Origin: Stenopsyche tienmushanensis | Taxonomy: Eukaryota > Arthropoda > Insecta > Trichoptera > Stenopsychidae | Direction: 5' to 3' | Assembly: GCA_008973525.1 (NCBI GenBank) | Contig: WACJ01000229.1 | Location: 124,001-188,000, forward strand | DNA length: 64,000 bases | Translations under genes and position numbers: made by a program | The notes under the pieces: generated by a model | The model's input: the letters and a program-made list of their open reading frames with translations, nothing else | Told to the model about the DNA's origin: nothing | Database searches by the model: none | Part shown: positions 57,474 to 64,000 of the stretch, piece after piece | How positions within the stretch are numbered: the stretch's first letter is position 1 | Layout of the letters: each line of letters begins with the position of its first letter

Positions 57474-57592
57474 GATGTGAGATAAGATTTGTGTCCACGA
57501 AAACGGTATACATAGACTTATCTGACGTAAAAAGCAAGTATTATCTGCTAACGCATGACGCGATTTGACGGCTGTGTACGTCAAAGTGTTAA
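57474..57592 (+). repeat. Family Q MITE, right-end fragment
   Basis: It shares GTGTCCACGAAAACGG, TTATCTGCTAACGCATGACG, GATTTGACGGCTGTGTACG and TCAAAGTGTTAA with the copy at 46.1 kb, ending at TTAA 57589-57592. Confidence 0.75.
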
Positions 57593-60069
57593 AGCAACCT
57601 AAATTTCAAGTTCAAAAGACGATAAACGATACAAGTTTATAAATTATGTTTTAATTCACAGATCCCAAACATTTATCCCAAAAATATTAACAAACAGGGT
57701 GATCTGCATGTAGATCAATGGGCACATCTGATCTAAAATTGATTCCATTCGTAATGCGATATAAACATATAATAATATATATTAATCTCCAAATGTCAAT
57801 GAACGTTAACGGAATAGCCATGGCCAAACTATCAAAACATGTTGATGAATTTATTAAATTTAAGATAAATACGAATAATAAGCTGACCACATTGATTACA
57901 AATTGTTTGCGAGAATTTGATTATATTGTAATCATAGGTGGTATTTTAGGCATTCAAGAGTTGGTGTGTGACCATGAATTTAAAGTTCTGGTAAATAGCA
58001 CTTCTAGGCGATCTTTACTAGGCAAATGTGGTAAAATCCCATTTGCTTTCCACACGTGCTAAAATAAGGATTTTTTATACTAATATGATAAGCGTGACCA
58101 TGCGGTCACACATTATTTTGATTGATAATACACATTTGTAATAGTTCTTATACACATTTCATAAATTATTCAATTGAACTATTGGAATTACATCTTATAT
58201 CGTGTTTGTATCTCGTCCAGATATACTCATATTTCATATCCATCGGATGCTAAATCCTTCAAGATTTATACATCTTGCTTTACGACTGAAATTCGTTTGG
58301 AAATATCACTTATCCATGGATAGTTGAGCATGAAAATTTATTCTCGAGCGCTTCAAAAGTTCAACTATTCGCTCGTAAAGCTTTGGGGCAATATCAAAAG
58401 TATAAATAAAGGTTTATGCAGCGATGCAATAACCAAATTGAATTCTGCAGTCAAAGAGTATGAAAATGGAAGATGCTCAACACTATAAAATGTTATTGTT
58501 CTGATCATCTGATTGAGTGTACTTGTTTTGAAGACTCAAACGGTTACACTTTATCACGCATATAGCCCGGGTTCAGTACGAACTTTGACGTGCAGAATAA
58601 ACAGGTTTAAGGGTGGATTTGATGCGGTTAATTATGGTCTACCGTCATTTTGCTAAGAAGCGACCTTAGCGAAGATTGATAAGGAGATCCAAAAGGACGT
58701 GGACCTAATTAATTTAATAGATCCTGGTTTAACTGGGCTCCGGGCTTGGCGTTTTGTGTGCGATCAATACTTAGAATGTTCATGGGATCCGGCTGCATTG
58801 CTTGGCGTTTCTAAAAATGGACCAGCGTCGAATTTCATTCGGTCTTTATAACTTTGGGTCGTCTCTAGCTGAAATGGATTCATGAAATTGAACCATGAGG
58901 TCGATGTACGAAGACGAGTACCCTCACCTTGAATCTTGGCCAGCACATCTCTCAAATAGCTCATGAATACGGACAGCTAGCTACATGTCGTCGTAGCATT
59001 CCCTAGTAGACCTCTAAAGCTAAAGCTGGGCACCATGATACTATCTAGCAATGTCAATGATTATTTTTTACTGCGGATTTAATAATAAAAAAATATGACA
59101 CAAGAACAGGACCAAACTGTATGTAGTCCCCAAGGGTATTAGCCAAGATATCCTATCAAATTTGGAATGCTAATTGTAATCAAAAATTTGAACCAATCCA
59201 AACATCTTGGATATATTAATTGATCGTCCATGGTTTTTGGGCTTTCATGAGATCTTTTCATGAGATCAGAAAACGCCATTGGATGCCAAGAAAAAAGAAT
59301 CAGTGCCAAAGGAAATTTTAGCGCCATTGATTAATTATACTTGATATAAACATATTTTCGAAAATGACCTGTCTCCTGTGTTCATTTTTTATTGTCGAAT
59401 GCTTTGATCTTGAACATTGTAGGAGTCCTCAACATATTTTTGGCCGCTATAAATAATCACAAACACTGAAATATTGACCTCAATTTGCGACGTATTAATA
59501 TATTGCACATATTTCAAATAGGCGGTCTTCAAAATGTGACCTACGAGGATTGGATTGGACGAGCCATGGAATGGGGAATGTCCGCAGTGGTGTCAGGTCT
59601 GAAGATCGTGCGAGCTACAGAATAAGGCACGCCTCCAGGCAAAAAAATCCACTGGTGTCAGATCTGGAGATCCTGCGAGCCACGGAACAGGGCCGCAAAA
59701 AGAATTAATTTACACAACAGAGATGCCCACAAAATAAATCCTAATTTAAAGCATAAGACCAATTTGAACACATTTTGTAAATAAATTCGATAAAAACATC
59801 TTAAGCATAAAAAATATTTTCTTAACCCTGACACTGGAAAACTGGTACCACTTTAATTTAACACAAATTTAACGACTTATTGATTGATTTGTATGACATG
59901 TAGCATATCGTTGGAAAAGGTATAATCTATAGAACTTTTTAAAATTAATTTTGTATGACTTTGGAAGCTCAGTCGTATTTTTTTAAGCCGATTGCAAAAT
60001 ACAAAACATTCGTACTATTACGACTACAGATTAAAAAGTAATGGCGATTTAACAGTGAAATTTTGGGTA
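57593..60069. other. DNA without recognised genes
   Basis: A 114-codon frame at 57718-58062 (plus) has an antisense partner open over the same region and no recognised domain. The stretch 58600-58980 is a little GC-richer. A local duplication lies at 59588-59697. Confidence 0.35.
59588..59697 (+). repeat. Imperfect tandem duplication
   Basis: A unit of about 58 bases occurs twice: GTGGTGTCAGGTCTGAAGAT with GTGCGAGCTACAGAATAAGG, and CTGGTGTCAGATCTGGAGAT with CTGCGAGCCACGGAACAGGG. Confidence 0.75.
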
Positions 60070-60807
60070 TACACTCAAAACTCTTTTTGTGCGACTTTTT
60101 TTTGTGCGATTTCGAAGTTATGCGGTTTTTTAAAGCAATTTTTTTTTCTTCTTTAAAATTTTATAAAGAGTACGTATCGAGATATTTTGTATAAAATGGA
60201 TCAACACGAACTGAAATTTGGAAAAAATATAATTTGGGACAGTGTATATGTTGCATTTGCTGTTGAAAAAAATTATTTCTTTTTGTTGCATTTTTTAAAA
60301 TACGTTCTCCAAAGATATTTCCAAAATTCCAACTACTTACGGATTTATGGCTATTTTAGTGATGCAGCAACTTTGCCGATCCTACCATAATGAAATCTTT
60401 TAACGCGTTTTTCTCGAAACTACTTTTTTTCCACTTTTTAAAATCGAACATCGCATCGAAAATTATCATACAGCGATGATAGTTTGTAATTATAAGATAA
60501 TTAGAATTTCTCTAGTGGATATCTGGCATTTGAGATGCCAGATGTCAGACATCCTGTTGTTACCAATGATGCAAGACGTCCTTTAAATATTACCAAAAAT
60601 GTTATTTTTCAATTGCCTTATTGTTTTCCTGTTTTTTTTTTTATCAACTTTTTTTTATGCGATTTTTGATATATTTTACATAGCTGTTTCAAAGTTATGC
60701 GGTTTTTAAAAACCATGGAACGCATCTGTACTTTTTCTATGTGAGTCATAGTTTTTTTGTACGATTTTCTACGGAATGCATCTACCGCACAAAAAAGGTT
60801 AAGTGTA
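60070..60807 (-). repeat. Family T MITE, long complete copy
   Basis: Ends are TACACTCAAAACTC and GGTTAAGTGTA. It contains GCGACTTTTTTTTGTGCG, TTCGAAGTTATGCGG, AGTACGTATCGAGATATTTT and the terminal block GAATGCATCTACCGCAC. A local palindrome, ATCTGGCATTTGAGATGCCAGAT without mismatches in its 9-base arms, lies near 60521. Confidence 0.8.
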
Positions 60808-61242
60808 TTTTCAAAATGTTTAAAAAAAAAATATTTCGACAACGTTGACACTTAACTACATAGATTAATTGAATTTATGATTATTTTGGACCCCTAGTTA
60901 ATTTCATTAAGCATTGTATTAATACATAAATTGCCTCAAATCAAAATTGGATTTTTTTTTGTGCGAAATTCAAGATGCAATGTACATATTTGATACATAT
61001 TTTCTCGATTTAAGGAACGTACACACATATAGACATATCACACATATTTAGAATGATTATTCGATGCCGTCACTCTTTTGCACCCTCCTCGCATTTTTCA
61101 CACACAAGCACCCTTATGCGTACCTTCTTCCAGAAATTCTTCCAGAAACGTGTCTGTTTCTAACGCGCACAAGACCTAACTGGTTAATGTTACTGCGTCG
61201 CCTGCAAATTTATCACAGTTTGACGGTTTATAAATATCTGCA
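60808..61242. other. AT-rich DNA without recognised genes
   Basis: A 60-codon frame at 61064-61246 is unrecognised. Confidence 0.3.
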
Positions 61243-61530
61243 ATGATAGCGTCCCGAGGGCCGTATAGGGGAGCATTCTTCGGCTGGGGATATTTCGACG
61301 ACCTGATACAGTATCAAATGATGTCATCCGCGCTTCTTCTTATAAATGCATTTATTTTTGCGAGCAACGTTATTTGCGTGACGCGCATTCGTCGCGTCAT
61401 ACCAGCTTTGGTATTCAAAGATGACGTCGATCCGATACTTTATGCCAGAGAACGTCGGTGGATTGAAAAAATATACATTCGACGATACATCGAAAATGTT
61501 TGGACGCAACACGGTCTAATATTTGTTTAA
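61243..61530 (+). other. Unrecognised open frame, 95 codons
   Basis: The frame lies in a GC-richer, repeat-free block. The product has a hydrophobic stretch (about residues 27-45, MSSALLLINAFIFASNVICV region) that could be one membrane segment, followed by a charged tail. No family is recognised and the antisense frame 61324-61512 is also open. It may be an exon, a small protein gene or a chance frame in a conserved noncoding block. Confidence 0.22.
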
Positions 61531-62253
61531 GAACAGAAAAACATGCAAATTTTTTGATATCGAAAGGTTAACAAAGGTTAAATATGGCTGTGTTAATGGG
61601 TCCGCATTACAATTATAACTCAATCTATACAATCATGTTTCCGAGAAGTGTCAATTAGTGTTCGACGAAAAAATTTAAACTTTAATTTTAATTATATACT
61701 AGTCTTCTATCTTAAATTTATGCTGAAAGCTTTGATTTTTATATTTTTTGACATGTTACGCACGTAAACATACGCATCAAACACAGTTCATCCCAATACT
61801 GTTTGGGGTACCAATTTTTATAATTCGCCCTTATTATAAAACATGTATTTTATGTTAATTTGTTCTATAATTGTTTGGGGACTAAATTAGTTTTTAACAC
61901 CATAATTAACATGTACAGCGTAATTAGATAGCATTTAGATCATGTAAATGGATGCTACAATTAAACGAAATTTAACCACTACTTGAAACTCGACTATCTC
62001 AATGTATTAACCAGAGCAAAAACTTTGAATGTCTCTCTGTAACATGGGTAAAAAAAATAAACTGATATCTCATATACTGTTTGTGTTATTCATTTTTAAA
62101 ATAAGGGAGTTTCACTGCCGCACTCTGTAAATATCATATTTTATATCGATATTGCTATATAAAGTTTTCGATGGATTAATCTCCCACTTGAATCCTTTAC
62201 TGTATCGATCATATCGATCAGAATCCGATGACTATCGTGGATATCATCACATC
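61531..62253. other. AT-rich DNA without recognised genes
   Basis: Nothing recognised. Confidence 0.35.
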
Positions 62254-62515
62254 CAGGGCCGTAACAAGAGGGTGACAAGGGCTTGGAGACAACTTCGTTT
62301 TGTAATAAGAGTTCGTAATCGTTCTGTATACATGTTCAGGTATGGCATCCGATCGCGAAGCGCTCAATCGTCATATCAGCGATTTGAAAAGCGGACCGGT
62401 TGGACACACAGACCTTGTGGCTTCTGTGTCCCCTTTTAGGACTGGCATTTTCGTGGATAAATGTATACCCAAGGCCTTCTATGATCTGTACGATAACTGA
62501 AGCCACATCAGAGGC
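62254..62515 (+). repeat. Repeat X, copy 3, with CAGGGCCGTAAC end
   Basis: It begins CAGGGCCGTAACAAGAGGGT, a hAT-B-like terminus, then GACAACTTCGTTTTGTAAT, GCGCTCAATCGTCATATCAG, AAAGCGGACCGGTTGGACAC and CCTTTTAGGACTGGCATTTTC. It is the reverse of copies 1 and 2. It joins a minus-strand mariner relic on its right. Confidence 0.7.
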
Positions 62516-62519
62516 TAAT

Positions 62520-62770
62520 TTACATAGATGGCTTTTGTTCCATTGTGAGCAAACGCGACACCCATCTTGCGCACTGCTTTTTCATGTTCAAATTTTCAGT
62601 CAATATGCGATGTACGGCATTTGAAAGGTCTATCATGTCTGTTAGCTCGCGCATTTAGAGTCGACGGTCATCCAATACCATTTTGTGGATTTTCTTCACC
62701 ATTTTTGAGGTGGTTAACTCATTTGATTGGCGGCCGACGACATTGATCATATCACACGTTTTTAATTACA
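62520..62770 (-). pseudogene. Mariner transposase pseudogene 4
   Basis: Read on the minus strand, the sequence gives KMVKKIHKMVLDDRR, then RELTDMIDLSNAVHRILTEN and MKKQCARWVSRLLTMEQK, with a stop between. These are the HTH region and linker of a mauritiana-like mariner, ending at the same place as fragment 2. The catalytic domain is missing and repeat X follows directly. Confidence 0.85.
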
Positions 62771-63139
62771 AAGCATCTAAGAAATAGTCATGTTGGATTT
62801 ATCATCGGCCAGTTTAATATCGACATCGATCGTAAATGATGCAGAATGTAACTGTTTTGATGACTCGAACATCTTTTAAACAACGAGTTGTCAACCAAAG
62901 GCGTAAATGAGAGCATCAAATGCCGCAAAACTTGCAGTTGAAATATAAATTTGTAAATTTCAGATGGTAAATATTAGAGATTTTGATTGAATAAATGCAA
63001 TGACAATGTTTGCAAGCCGTGTTAGTCGAATCGACTAACATTCGCTTTTCGATATTAAATGATTGTTTTGTATGCTAATAGCATTAAAATTTATGTCACA
63101 GACGAAAAGAGTGACGAATTCAGCTCGAATGCTGTCTGA
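62771..63139. other. AT-rich DNA without recognised genes
   Basis: A 7-base palindromic phrase, AGTCGAATCGACT at 63022-63034, is the only local structure noticed. Confidence 0.3.
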
Positions 63140-63760
63140 TTTCTGCGATTTTTGAAAATGTCCAACTATTTTTCCTTGGTTTATTGGTCATATTTTGGCC
63201 CTAATTAAGCACCTATTCCAGTCCATCGACTTATGGCCCATTTAATCGCGGCATTCAAACGGTCCTCGGCCGCGGTCGCTATTTCGGCCACATTCGACAT
63301 GTTTTAATCTAGTTTCGGATTTTTAGACCATATAAATAAAAAGGAAATAAAGCATATTTTTTACGAGCGCCATTTGTGCGGGCCTCACACACGCTCCCAC
63401 ATTGCAGGGAATCCGAAGGCTGATATATTAAACGTGTGGTGCGCGATTTATTGGAGGCAGCTGCCGCCTGCTTTGTATGCCATCTTCGCAACGATCTCCT
63501 GGAGACCGACGGGGACCTAACGGCCGTTACGACTAACGACTGCAACCTAAAGCCTAATTTTTCCTACGGGACTTTCATTATCGTTAACGAAATTATAGTT
63601 TACATTATATACACATGCGTGCCTGCAATCGTAAAACCTACCGCCAAATTTACATGATTTGTATACGGGGAAACGGGCCGGAAACAAATCCGCAGAATTG
63701 CTCTGCAGCGCCTAAATTCTATTAAAGCATGCCATATTCGCGCCGATTCCAGGCAAGTGA
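63140..63760. promoter_or_regulatory. Candidate conserved noncoding island
   Basis: GC-richer unique DNA containing CGACTTATGGCCCATTTAATC, GGCCGCGGTCGC and, at 63540-63600, CTTTCATTATCGTTAACG. Open frames on both strands at 63309-63657 are not recognised. Regulatory function is inferred only from its character. Confidence 0.3.
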
Positions 63761-64000
63761 AGCTCTCGTTTCAGGAGGATGTGTGTTTTTCGTGTCGTAT
63801 AAACTCGGATTCATCACAATTCATCATATTTAAGGGACGCGTACCTCGCTCGAATGTCATAATTTGTATCCAAATAACAATGCCATAACAAGTGGATGGC
63901 GTATAATAAACATTTGTAATTCAAATCCGAGTGTCGGTACAGTGGGCTAGATCCTATTCTTGTCTTAGATTAATCACATGCGGAAAGCAATGGGTTACAA
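63761..64000. other. Right edge of window, nothing recognised
   Basis: AT-rich sequence without a gene or known repeat. Confidence 0.3.

Noticed and set aside
57718..58062. 114-codon plus frame as a host gene
   Set aside because: The opposite strand is open over much of the same bases, composition is AT-driven and no domain is recognised.

Overview
The window looks like animal, most probably insect, nuclear DNA: AT-rich, with no operon-like gene packing, no recognisable host exons, and a dense load of eukaryotic transposable elements (an R1-clade non-LTR retrotransposon, hAT, mariner, pogo/Tigger and TTAA-target elements). The order cannot be fixed from this sequence alone. No rRNA, tRNA, CRISPR array or host protein-coding gene was recognised.

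The only intact protein-coding unit is one full-length R1-clade retrotransposon at about 12.3-17.85 kb. It has a 5' UTR, ORF1 (gag-like, three C-terminal zinc knuckles) and ORF2 (APE endonuclease, reverse transcriptase, C-terminal zinc knuckle), with the ORFs overlapping by 8 bases. It is bounded by a perfect 13-bp target-site duplication and ends in 27 T on its coding strand. A second, different R1-like element survives at 32.3-33.4 kb as a 5'-truncated minus-strand insertion flanked by an 82-bp duplication.

The remaining repeats fall into families that can be defined inside the window. hAT-A (six copies at 1.3, 18.4, 22.3, 29.9, 40.7 and 53.9 kb) has ends rich in CCCGGGATCC and 8-bp duplications. 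hAT-B (28.8-29.75 kb) has CAGRGYCGTAACTAG-like ends and hosts a nested TTAA element. Family P (about ten copies) is a TTAA-target, piggyBac-like MITE. Family Q (three copies) is a second TTAA-target MITE. Family T (about eight copies) has ends of the form TACACTYAAACC...TTTTTGTGCG and TA targets. One Tigger/pogo deletion derivative lies at 46.3-47.0 kb. Four mariner relics are present (33.6, 35.7, 38.2, 62.6 kb); three of them are joined in the same relative order to a second repeat (X), which suggests amplification as a composite. A 180-bp foldback palindrome lies at 21.0 kb.

Between the transposons are GC-richer, repeat-poor islands of 250-700 bp without convincing reading frames (about 0.6, 7.7, 10.7, 23.2, 26.7, 34.7, 36.8, 42.4, 49.4, 55.5 and 63.2 kb). 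They resemble the conserved noncoding blocks found in gene deserts or long introns of insect developmental genes, but that is inference and needs cross-species alignment. Several short open frames (51.6-52.4, 57.7, 61.2 kb) are unrecognised.
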